DNA of 6,079 nucleotides from an uncultured Clostridia bacterium (GCA_958420075.1 CATZIM010000121.1:1-6079), one strand, 5' to 3'. Shown: positions 1-4,897, numbered from the stretch's first letter. The notes: a model not told the origin generated them from the letters alone. Program-made: numbers and translations.

Positions 1-236
1 CGGATGGCAGAGACAGAAAGATGGTATGTTTCTGCCAACGCTTCCAGTGTTGCCCCTGCCTGCTTTTGGCTGCGGATTTCTTCGTTCCGCTGTGCCAATG
101 CCTCGCGGCTGCCGCTTTTCTCTCCCCAGCTCTTATGTTCTCTGGCAGGGATATAGACATAGCCGCCTTGGACATACTCCTGCAAGGTCTGCACCAGTGC
201 AGGGGGCAGCAGGTCTGACGCGTTGATGTATTTCAT
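1..236 (-). CDS. CD3324-family small helix-turn-helix-like protein, C-terminal end cut by window edge
   Basis: The start is the ATG at 236-234, preceded by a strong G-rich ribosome binding site (AAGGGGG, 252-246) about nine bases upstream. Seventy-eight full codons are visible before the left edge. The protein opens MKYINASDLLPPALVQTLQ, then an EYVQGGYVYIP segment, a basic RxxxKSWGEKSGSRE stretch with the RNEEI motif after it, and ends in a helix-turn-helix-like part (GATLEALAETYHLSVSAIR). This order matches the small Clostridia proteins named CD3324 family, recognised from memory of their conserved opening and YVQGGYxYIP/WGE blocks. These are usually about 85-95 residues, so perhaps only 10-15 are missing. 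The function is unknown; the C-terminal part suggests nucleic-acid binding, which is inference. It lies downstream of the thiamine fusion gene on the same strand with no clear terminator between, so read-through is possible. An unusual structured leader lies directly upstream. Confidence 0.8.
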   Translation of the reverse strand, partial: MKYINASDLLPPALVQTLQEYVQGGYVYIPAREHKSWGEKSGSREALAQRNEEIRSQKQAGATLEALAETYHLSVSAI

Positions 237-249
237 GGTCGGATTCCCC

Positions 250-335
250 CTTGATATTCAAATCAAGCAGCAAAACCGACTTTCTGCGACGTTTCCTCCA
301 TGCAACTGTCGCTTTTACATCGGTTTTGCATGGAG
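250..335 (-). promoter_or_regulatory. Structured 5' leader with competing inverted repeats before the CD3324-family gene
   Basis: Three perfect inverted repeats are packed upstream of the ribosome binding site. IR1 is GCAAAACCGA (270-279) with TCGGTTTTGC (320-329), enclosing an inner pair GCGAC (286-290) with GTCGC (308-312). IR2 is CTCCATGCAA (296-305) with TTGCATGGAG (326-335). IR1 and IR2 share 326-329, so they cannot form together. A third hairpin, CTTGAT (250-255) with ATCAAG (262-267), abuts the ribosome binding site. This is the geometry of an RNA switch or attenuator on the minus strand. No T-run follows any stem, so control of translation or RNA stability fits better than termination. 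No known riboswitch class was recognised. The pairing is directly seen; the regulatory role is inference. Confidence 0.5.
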
Positions 336-371
336 AACTGCTTTGTTGCGTTTCTGCGTCAATGGACACAT
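315..371 (-). CDS. Possible 18-codon leader peptide
   Basis: An ATG at 371-369 opens an 18-residue reading frame (MCPLTQKRNKAVLHAKPM) ending in TAA at 317-315. AAGGAAG (386-380) precedes it by eight bases and is a fair ribosome binding site. The last third of the frame overlaps the 5' arms of both competing inverted repeats, so a ribosome translating it would change which stem can form, as in ribosome-mediated attenuation. The peptide is basic (two K, one R and a further terminal K) and matches no leader peptide I can name. It is short enough to occur by chance; its position relative to the stems is the main support. Confidence 0.3.
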   Translation of the reverse strand: MCPLTQKRNKAVLHAKPM

Positions 372-399
372 ATGAGCCACTTCCTTTTTTCAAACAGGC

Positions 400-1887
400 T
401 TATTCGCCCAGCATTTCTTCTACTTTTTTCAGCAGCACTTTGGTGGCTTCGCCGGGATGTTCCTTAGCGAAAATAGCGGAGATAACGGAAACACCGTCGA
501 TGCCGCTGCCCTTGAGCTGCATGATGTTATTTTCATTGATGCCGCCGATGGCAACCACAGGGATGGTAACAGCTTTGCAGATTGCCAGCAGTTCCTCATT
601 TGTCAGGGACTGGGCATCTTTTTTGGTATCTGTGTGGAACACTGCACCTACGCCGATGTAGTCCGCGCCGCTTTCCTGAGCTTTTACGGCTGTTTCCACA
701 GTGTTTGCGGAAATACCCAGAATCTTGTCGGGGCCAATCATAGCTCTCACGTCTTTATCCACGATGTCGCTCTGTCCCACATGGACGCCGTCTGCCCCGC
801 AAGCCAGTGCGATTTCGATGTTATCGTTTACCACAAAAGGTACATGGTATTTCTTTGCCAGCTGTGCCAAATCTTTGGCTTCTTCCAGGAATGTTGCTTC
901 ATCCAGTTCTTTTTCACGAATCTGCAGGAAAGTTGCCCCTGCTGCCAGCACTTCTTCTGTCACTTCATGGAGTGTTCTGCCGCCCAGCCATGCACGGTCT
1001 GTGATAGCGTATACTTTCATGGATTCTTTCGTTGCTTTTTCTCCCAATTCCAATTCCTCCAGTCTTGTCCGTTTCTGTAATGTTTCTGCGTCTGTCAAAC
1101 TGATCTGGTCTACGAGATGGGTACGGAATGTAAGTGTTCCTGCGCCCTGTGCGTCAGTTTTTTCTCTTGCGATTTCACCGCTGACACCCATAAGGGATAC
1201 GGCGCATACGGTGGCTTCCAGAATATGATCGGGATTGCCGCCGCAGAAGGCACCCAAAAGGGCTGTCAGCATACAGCCGCTGCCAGTGATGCGGCTCATC
1301 ATGGCATCGCCGTTTCTGAGGGCAAACACACGATCAGGGGAAGCGATGATGTCGATAACGCCGGAAATGGCAATAACTGCCCCTGTTTTCCGTGCCAGTT
1401 CTCTTGCCATATAGCCAAAAGCTTTGTAGTTGTCCTCGGTGATTTTATCTTCTTCTGCAGCGTCAACGCCACGGGTGGAACCTGTGCCCACTGCCAGATG
1501 TTTGATTTCGGAGGTATTGCCGCGGATAACGGAGAATTTCACGTTCTCCAGCAGCTTTTTGCCGCCTTCCCGACGCAGTCTGGTAGCGCCTACGGCAACG
1601 GGGTCCAGCACCACAGGAACCCCTGCTTCATTAGCGGCTTTCCCTGCCACCAGCATAGCTTCCACGTCCTCCATGGTACCCATATTCATCACAAGGCCCT
1701 GTACCACAGAAGCCACTTCTGCCACTTCCTCCACTTCGTGTGCCATGGTGGGAGAAGCCCCTGCTGCCAAAATGATATTGGCACAGTCATTGACTGTGAC
1801 GAAGTTGGTGATTGCCTGCACAATGGGTTCTTTTTCCCTTACATTTGCCATCATAGCGGGAAAAGACGCCAAAATATCTGTTTTCAT
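400..1887 (-). CDS. thiM/thiE: Bifunctional hydroxyethylthiazole kinase / thiamine phosphate synthase (ThiM-ThiE fusion)
   Basis: One uninterrupted 495-residue frame joins two thiamine enzymes. Residues 1 to about 268 are hydroxyethylthiazole kinase (ThiM, ribokinase-like fold): ITNFVT near 26, the PVVLDPVAVGA segment at 91-101, RGNTSEI at 122-128 and the anion-hole/catalytic motif TGSGCM with Cys205. Residues about 290-495 are thiamine phosphate synthase (ThiE, TIM barrel): MKVYAITDR at 290, QIREK at 322-326 for HMP-PP, NDN at 354-356, GVHVGQSD at 367-374, a THxx-like HTDTKKD loop at 418-424, AIGGI at 446-450 and VISAI at 468-472. About 20 charged residues link them. The chain would phosphorylate salvaged thiazole alcohol and couple it to HMP-PP. 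The start at 1887 has AGGAGG nine bases upstream and lies 15 bases after the thiW stop, so the two are co-transcribed under the TPP riboswitch. Both sets of key motifs look intact. Domain order is opposite to that recalled for yeast Thi6. Confidence 0.93.
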   Translation of the reverse strand: MKTDILASFPAMMANVREKEPIVQAITNFVTVNDCANIILAAGASPTMAHEVEEVAEVASVVQGLVMNMGTMEDVEAMLVAGKAANEAGVPVVLDPVAVGATRLRREGGKKLLENVKFSVIRGNTSEIKHLAVGTGSTRGVDAAEEDKITEDNYKAFGYMARELARKTGAVIAISGVIDIIASPDRVFALRNGDAMMSRITGSGCMLTALLGAFCGGNPDHILEATVCAVSLMGVSGEIAREKTDAQGAGTLTFRTHLVDQISLTDAETLQKRTRLEELELGEKATKESMKVYAITDRAWLGGRTLHEVTEEVLAAGATFLQIREKELDEATFLEEAKDLAQLAKKYHVPFVVNDNIEIALACGADGVHVGQSDIVDKDVRAMIGPDKILGISANTVETAVKAQESGADYIGVGAVFHTDTKKDAQSLTNEELLAICKAVTIPVVAIGGINENNIMQLKGSGIDGVSVISAIFAKEHPGEATKVLLKKVEEMLGE

Positions 1888-1902
1888 GAAAACGAACCTC
1901 CT

Positions 1903-2418
1903 TTATTTACGGTTGAGTTTTTCCATCATTCTTGCGAACATGCCGGAACGTTTCAAAAGGGTGATGACCAGAACGGCCAGAAAAGCACCCATAGCGGAAG
2001 AAGGCACGAATGCCGGCACATAGACCCAAGGGGTCTGCAAGTCCATGCCATAGATGTATTTCATCACCGGATATGCCGCAAATGCGCTCAAAATACCGGT
2101 GCCGAAGATTTCCCCAATGACTGCCATATACAGCTTACCTCCGGATTTCCGATACAGGAAACCAGACAGGAACGCGCCGATGACTGCCCCAATGACTGCC
2201 AGCGCTGTACGCCCTGTCATCATACGCAGAATACCGGTGATGAGGGCTGCCAGAAATCCCCAGTAAGGTCCTACAAACACCGCCGCCAATACATTGATGA
2301 AGTGCTGGAACGGCGCCATATTGGGGAACCATACCACAGAGGACAGAGCAAAGCCCATGCCTGCGAATATTGCCGTCAGCACCATTTTCAACACATGATT
2401 ATCCTTATTGCCACCCAT
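1903..2418 (-). CDS. thiW: ThiW, thiazole-uptake ECF transporter S component
   Basis: The 171-residue protein is almost wholly hydrophobic, with about five or six membrane segments (roughly 9-29, 38-65, 72-91, 98-117, 131-156) and a basic C-terminus (LLKRSGMFARMMEKLNRK). The segment FPNMAPFQHFINVLAAVFVGP (31-51), with its QHFIN core, and the GEIFGTGI stretch (102-109) are typical of ThiW, the substrate-binding subunit of energy-coupling-factor transporters linked to hydroxyethylthiazole salvage. It would need the shared EcfA/A'/T module, which is not in this window. The ATG at 2418 was chosen because AAAGGAGG (2435-2428) sits about nine bases upstream; a longer in-frame opening to 2547 runs through the terminator and riboswitch and is not credible. 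Its place between a TPP riboswitch and thiM/thiE supports the role. Substrate is inferred from context and family. Confidence 0.87.
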   Translation of the reverse strand: MGGNKDNHVLKMVLTAIFAGMGFALSSVVWFPNMAPFQHFINVLAAVFVGPYWGFLAALITGILRMMTGRTALAVIGAVIGAFLSGFLYRKSGGKLYMAVIGEIFGTGILSAFAAYPVMKYIYGMDLQTPWVYVPAFVPSSAMGAFLAVLVITLLKRSGMFARMMEKLNRK

Positions 2419-2465
2419 TTGTTGATGCCTCCTTTTTTCTTCTTCCCAACGAAAGGAGCGCAAAC

Positions 2466-2496
2466 AAAAAAGGATTTCCTTTTTGGAAATCCTTCG
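2466..2496 (-). terminator. Riboswitch-controlled intrinsic terminator in the thiW leader
   Basis: On the transcribed strand AAGGATTTCC (2494-2485) pairs perfectly with GGAAATCCTT (2479-2470) around an AAAAA loop, running straight into a T-run (2471-2466). It lies between the TPP aptamer and the thiW ribosome binding site. Its 5' arm, CGAAGGATTT (2496-2487), is also perfectly complementary to AAATCCTTCG (2579-2570) within the aptamer, giving the alternative antiterminator. Confidence 0.9.
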
Positions 2497-2522
2497 TTTC
2501 TGACGCTCTTTGGTGAGTTGTG

Positions 2523-2625
2523 CACCCTGCATTCCCTCCGTTGGCATTATCCAAATCAGGTGTAAAGGTCGAAGGATTTATCCTTCCTCTCAGCCTCCCT
2601 TAGAAGCTCCCTTTGCATTCTGGTG
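2523..2625 (-). promoter_or_regulatory. TPP (thiamine pyrophosphate) riboswitch aptamer, THI element
   Basis: The conserved core is visible on the minus strand: GGCTGAGAGG (2595-2586) and ACCTGATTTGGATAATGCCA (2561-2542), followed by ACGGAGGGAA. Helices can be drawn: P1 from TGCA (2617-2614) with TGCA (2531-2528), perhaps extended by CACC with GGTG; P2 from AAGG (2613-2610) with CCTT (2568-2565); P3 from GCTTC (2607-2603) with GAGGC (2597-2593); P4 from TTGG (2554-2551) with CCAA (2544-2541). An optional extra stem GAAGGA/TCCTTC (2586-2571) is present. TPP binding is expected to fold the aptamer and leave the terminator free to form, shutting off thiW and thiM/thiE. Confidence 0.95.
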
Positions 2626-2627
2626 TC

Positions 2628-2656
2628 ATTATAGTACGGTTTTTGTCCCTTGTCAA
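2628..2656 (-). promoter_or_regulatory. Perfect consensus housekeeping promoter of the thiW-thiM/thiE operon
   Basis: TTGACA (2656-2651) and TATAAT (2633-2628) are both exact consensus hexamers, separated by exactly 17 bases. Transcription should begin near 2621, just before the TPP aptamer. A promoter this strong suggests constitutive initiation, with control left to the riboswitch. Confidence 0.93.
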
Positions 2657-2672
2657 CGTCTCCCACGGGCAT

Positions 2673-2697
2673 AAAAAAGGCGGCTATGCCGCCTTTT
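2673..2697 (-). terminator. Intrinsic terminator closing the hydroxyacid dehydrogenase unit
   Basis: GGCGGC (2679-2684) pairs with GCCGCC (2688-2693) around a three-base loop. On the minus strand the stem is followed by six T (2678-2673); on the plus strand only four T follow. It insulates the thiW promoter, whose -35 box lies 17 bases further on. The stop codon of the upstream gene is about 165 bases away, so the transcript would carry a long 3' untranslated region. Confidence 0.85.
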
Positions 2698-2708
2698 GGA
2701 AAGAGGAA

Positions 2709-2773
2709 TTGCTGTACGGAGATACAGCAAAGTGCCCACTTCATTGGATTTTTGCATGGCAGATATTCCATGC
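2709..2773 (-). repeat. Two hairpins in the 3' untranslated region of the dehydrogenase
   Basis: TTGCTGTA (2709-2716) pairs with TACAGCAA (2723-2730) in an eight-bp stem with a six-base loop. GCATGG (2754-2759) pairs with CCATGC (2768-2773) in a six-bp stem. Between these and the dehydrogenase stop (2774-2863) the minus strand is A-rich and nearly free of structure. Neither hairpin has a T-run, so they are not simple terminators. No gene is supported in the 2698-2863 gap. Confidence 0.55.
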
Positions 2774-2863
2774 GGTTCTTTGGTATTTTGTCTTGTTTTT
2801 TCTTTTGTGTTTCTTTGCTTTGCTTTATCTTTTGTAATGGAGGTTGTATTGAGAAAATGGTAA

Positions 2864-3805
2864 TTACGCTTCTTCGATGTAACCGATATTGGTACGGATC
2901 ACATCACAGGAATGCTGAAATGCTGCCATTTCTTCCGGTGTTAATTCTAATTCCAGCACTTCTTCCACGCCGTCTTTGCCGATGACGCAGGGTGTGCTGA
3001 TATACAGGTCATGCTGACCATACTGGCCGTTCAGCTGTGTGCTGACGGGCATAACCGCTTTTTCGTCGTGGAATACGCAGAAAACCAGTCGTGCCAATGT
3101 GGAACAGATACCAAACTCTGTAGCGCCTTTGCCAGCGAAGGTGACCCAGCCGCCTTCAATGGTTTCATGGAGCACAGCTTCTTTATCCACCTGATATTTG
3201 GGATTTTCTTTTGCCAGCTGGTCCAGCGGCTTGCCGTTGACCGTCACATGGGACCATGGTACCATCTGGGAATCGCCATGTTCCCCCATGGTGTAAGCCA
3301 CCAGCGATTTATGGTCAATGCCGGTTTCTCTTGCCAGTACGGTTCTGAGTCTGGCGCTGTCCAGTCCGGTGCCTGTGGCAAATACCCGAGAGGCAGGGAA
3401 GCCGGAAAGCTTCTGCACCTGTCTTGCGATGATGTCGCAGGGATTTGTGATGACGATGAATATGCCGTCAAAACCGGCTTTTACAATGCGTCCCACAAAG
3501 CTGTTGACCAGTTCCACAGAATGTTTCAATTCTGCCAAACGACTATGGTCCTCGCCCATGATGGTGCCAACGCTGATGACAACGATGTCGCAGTCCTTCA
3601 GGTCTTCATAAGTGCCGCCTCTGACCTCTACCCGATGGGGCAGATAGGACACGCTGTCCCGCAGGTCCTGACACTCGCTGATGACCTTCTGTTCCTTTAC
3701 ATCTACCAATACCAACTCGTCCACAATGCCCTGGACTGCAAGGCTATATGCACAATGGGCGCCTACATGACCGACACCCACAATGCCCACACTTCTTGTT
3801 TTCAT
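2864..3805 (-). CDS. ldh: L-lactate / L-2-hydroxyacid dehydrogenase (LDH/MDH superfamily)
   Basis: This 313-residue cytoplasmic NAD-dependent enzyme interconverts a 2-oxoacid and an L-2-hydroxyacid, recycling NADH in fermentation. The Rossmann motif GVGHVG is at 10-15 and an acidic residue for the NAD ribose is Asp35 in LVLVDV. Active-site residues are in place by alignment with classical LDH: Arg89 (Arg109), Asn121 (TNPCD), Asp149 and Arg152 (LDSAR; Asp168/Arg171) and His176 (GEHGD; His195). Length is normal. The residue matching the specificity Gln102 of LDH is Met83 (GTIMGEDHSR); malate dehydrogenase has Arg there. SQMVPWS after the catalytic His also recalls L-2-hydroxyisocaproate dehydrogenase, so lactate may not be the main substrate. 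The start at 3805 follows GGGGGA (3816-3811). A weak promoter candidate is TGTACA-18 bp-TATACC, with its -10 at 3895-3890. The unit ends at the 2697-2673 terminator. Confidence 0.9.
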   Translation of the reverse strand: MKTRSVGIVGVGHVGAHCAYSLAVQGIVDELVLVDVKEQKVISECQDLRDSVSYLPHRVEVRGGTYEDLKDCDIVVISVGTIMGEDHSRLAELKHSVELVNSFVGRIVKAGFDGIFIVITNPCDIIARQVQKLSGFPASRVFATGTGLDSARLRTVLARETGIDHKSLVAYTMGEHGDSQMVPWSHVTVNGKPLDQLAKENPKYQVDKEAVLHETIEGGWVTFAGKGATEFGICSTLARLVFCVFHDEKAVMPVSTQLNGQYGQHDLYISTPCVIGKDGVEEVLELELTPEEMAAFQHSCDVIRTNIGYIEEA

Positions 3806-3823
3806 ATGATTTCCCCCAATGTG

Positions 3824-3874
3824 CTTTTGTATTTCTCCGAAAGTTTCTTTTGTATTTTCCCACTCCCTTGGGAG
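3824..3874 (-). promoter_or_regulatory. Repeat-rich leader of the dehydrogenase gene
   Basis: The 11-base word CTTTTGTATTT occurs at 3824-3834 and again at 3847-3857, a spacing of 23 bases (about two helical turns). A related CTTTTGGTAT lies at 3885-3894. Next to them CTCCC (3863-3867) and GGGAG (3870-3874) form a tight palindrome with a two-base centre. These could be regulator sites or part of the 5' untranslated region. No site of a known redox regulator such as Rex was recognised. Confidence 0.3.
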
Positions 3875-3933
3875 CGGCTCATCTCTTTTGGTATATGATT
3901 TTCTTTTTTCCTTTGTACACTTCTTTTCTTTTG

Positions 3934-3969
3934 TAAAAATAAAAAAGTTCCGGACTGACCGTCCGGAAC
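3934..3969 (-). terminator. Intrinsic terminator of the small membrane peptide unit
   Basis: GTTCCGGAC (3947-3955) pairs perfectly with GTCCGGAAC (3961-3969) around a five-base loop. On the minus strand the stem is followed by TTTTTTATTTTTA (3946-3934), a textbook termination signal. It lies about 70 bases after the stop of the 31-residue frame and upstream of the dehydrogenase leader. A second hairpin, AAAAAGA (3986-3992) with TCTTTTT (3998-4004), lies between. Confidence 0.9.
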
Positions 3970-4038
3970 CACCTGTTTACACCGAAAAAAGACCGAATCT
4001 TTTTCCACGCATCGTGTTTTTTTCCATGACAATCAGTA

Positions 4039-4134
4039 CTATTTCTTCACGCGGCACAAAATGACCAGCAGCGCAATGAGAATAGCACCAATGAGCAGGA
4101 CCTGTTTAATTGTATGGGAAAACGCACGGCTCAT
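4039..4134 (-). CDS. 31-residue single-pass membrane peptide, unknown function
   Basis: The frame starts at ATG 4134-4132 and ends at TAG 4041-4039. It is preceded by AAGGAGA (4147-4141), an excellent ribosome binding site six bases from the ATG. The peptide has a short N-terminus with Arg3, His7 and Lys10 (MSRAFSHTIKQ), one hydrophobic segment at about 12-27 (VLLIGAILIALLVILC) and a basic end (RVKK). It therefore looks like a small inner-membrane protein with positive charge on both sides. It has its own promoter and terminator and no partner gene, so it is probably a real monocistronic unit. I recognise no family. Type I toxin-like peptides and small membrane regulators have similar size and layout, but no sequence match is claimed. 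Confidence 0.75.
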   Translation of the reverse strand: MSRAFSHTIKQVLLIGAILIALLVILCRVKK

Positions 4135-4160
4135 GAAAAATCTCCTTCTTTCTGTCTTTG

Positions 4161-4175
4161 ACGATTTGAAATCGT
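4161..4175. promoter_or_regulatory. Palindrome at the predicted transcription start of the small peptide unit
   Basis: ACGATTT (4161-4167), a single central G, and AAATCGT (4169-4175) form a perfect 7-1-7 palindrome. It sits immediately downstream of the predicted start site (near 4176), the usual place for a repressor operator. As RNA it could instead form a six-bp hairpin with a three-base loop at the 5' end of the transcript. Which role applies cannot be read from the sequence. Confidence 0.5.
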
Positions 4176-4182
4176 TGAATAA

Positions 4183-4211
4183 AAGATACCACGTTCAAAG
4201 ACCCAAGTCAA
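4183..4211 (-). promoter_or_regulatory. Promoter of the 31-residue membrane peptide gene
   Basis: TTGACT (4211-4206) and TATCTT (4188-4183) are separated by exactly 17 bases. They match the housekeeping consensus at five of six and four of six positions. Transcription would start near 4176, about 40 bases before the ATG. Confidence 0.7.
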
Positions 4212-4344
4212 TGGAAAGAATGACGCTTGTTTCTATAAAAATACAAGAATTTTTGTGTAGTCTGTAAAATGACATTTGTGTTTTTTGTATTTTTACCAAT
4301 ACATGCAGACGTCAAAACGCACAAGTCCGTCGGTTTTTCCAATG

Positions 4345-4384
4345 AAAAAAGAGGACACACTCTCTTGTCTGAGAAGATGTCCTC
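4345..4384 (-). terminator. Intrinsic terminator of the thioredoxin gene
   Basis: On the minus strand GAGGACA (4384-4378) pairs with TGTCCTC (4357-4351), with a further short pairing inside the loop (TCTC with GAGA), followed by six T (4350-4345). It begins 13 bases after the thioredoxin stop codon. Confidence 0.88.
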
Positions 4385-4397
4385 CAATTGGCATTTT

Positions 4398-4712
4398 TTA
4401 TACCAGTTTAGCCATTTTTTCTTTCAGTACGGAAGCGGGAACTGCACCGATGATGCTGTCTGCCACCTGACCGTCTTTGAAGAAAATCATGTTAGGTACG
4501 CTCATAACACGATATTTCTGTGCCAGATCCATAGCCTGGTCGATGTCTACTTTCACGATTTTTGCTTTGTCGCCGTATTCAGCCTGAAGCTGTTCCAGTA
4601 CGGGGCCCATCATCTGGCAGGGGCCACACCATGTAGCAAAAAAGTCCACCAATACGGGTACATTGCTTTCCATAACTTCTTTCTGGAATGTATCAGATTT
4701 TACCATTAACAT
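4398..4712 (-). CDS. trxA: Thioredoxin
   Basis: A 104-residue cytoplasmic dithiol-disulfide oxidoreductase of normal length. The active site WCGPC is at 28-32 with the redox cysteines Cys29 and Cys32, in the context LVDFFATWCGPCQMMGPVL. Asp23 matches the buried acid of thioredoxins, and the cis-proline loop is SVPN with Pro73 (Asn where Thr is usual). VDID at 55-58 and FFKDG at 77-81 are typical. It would reduce protein disulfides and enzymes such as ribonucleotide reductase using thioredoxin reductase, which is not in the window. The ATG at 4712 is preferred because AAGGAGG (4727-4721) lies eight bases upstream; an opening at 4733 would include that site. It has its own promoter (4806-4778), a Fur/PerR-like palindrome upstream and its own terminator, so it appears monocistronic. 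Confidence 0.96.
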   Translation of the reverse strand: MLMVKSDTFQKEVMESNVPVLVDFFATWCGPCQMMGPVLEQLQAEYGDKAKIVKVDIDQAMDLAQKYRVMSVPNMIFFKDGQVADSIIGAVPASVLKEKMAKLV

Positions 4713-4777
4713 AATCAATTCCTCCTTACACATCTATTGTTATTGTATCCAAATATTTCTTTTTTATTTCTGATGTC

Positions 4778-4806
4778 AGTATATCACAGAAAAAAACTCT
4801 TCGCAA
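4778..4806 (-). promoter_or_regulatory. Thioredoxin promoter with extended -10
   Basis: TTGCGA (4806-4801) and TATACT (4783-4778) are 17 bases apart, and TGA directly before the -10 box gives an extended -10 (TGnTATACT). Transcription would begin near 4771, leaving a leader of about 60 bases. Confidence 0.75.
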
Positions 4807-4820
4807 TAAAATTTCTCAAA

Positions 4821-4835
4821 TAATAATCATTATTA
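4821..4835. promoter_or_regulatory. Fur-superfamily (PerR/Fur-like) operator candidate
   Basis: TAATAAT-C-ATTATTA is a perfect 7-1-7 palindrome. It matches the recalled PerR box (TTATAATnATTATAA) at 12 of the 14 non-central positions, and differs from a Fur box (TGATAATnATTATCA) at the same symmetric pair. It lies about 15 bases upstream of the thioredoxin -35 box. Peroxide or metal control of thioredoxin would make sense, but the surroundings are AT-rich, so chance similarity is possible. Confidence 0.45.
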
Positions 4836-4897
4836 GATTGTTCTGTGACCTGAAGCACATAAAAGAGAAAATTTTTCGCAAAAACAGGTATAAAACC

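Noticed and set aside
133..393. 86-codon minus-strand frame overlapping the CD3324-family gene
   Set aside because: It opens at TTG, runs through all the leader inverted repeats and overlaps the better supported CD3324 frame in another phase.
1117..2565. 482-codon open frame on the plus strand opposite the thiamine genes
   Set aside because: It is the reverse-strand shadow of thiM/thiE and thiW, has His/Cys-rich unnatural composition, and runs through the riboswitch and terminator.
2556..2771. 71-codon minus-strand frame between the dehydrogenase and thiW
   Set aside because: It crosses the dehydrogenase terminator, the consensus thiW promoter and half of the TPP aptamer, so it cannot be a gene.
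3011..3898. 295-codon open frame on the plus strand opposite the dehydrogenase
   Set aside because: The minus-strand frame is a clear dehydrogenase with all catalytic residues; the plus-strand frame matches no family.
3802..4032. 76-codon minus-strand frame upstream of the dehydrogenase
   Set aside because: It opens at TTG without a ribosome binding site and reads through the perfect terminator stem at 3947-3969.
4237..4294. AAAAATACAA / TTGTATTTTT inverted repeat with a loop of about 38 bases
   Set aside because: The arms are simple AT-rich words in an AT-rich gap and are expected by chance; no T-run or conserved core supports a role.
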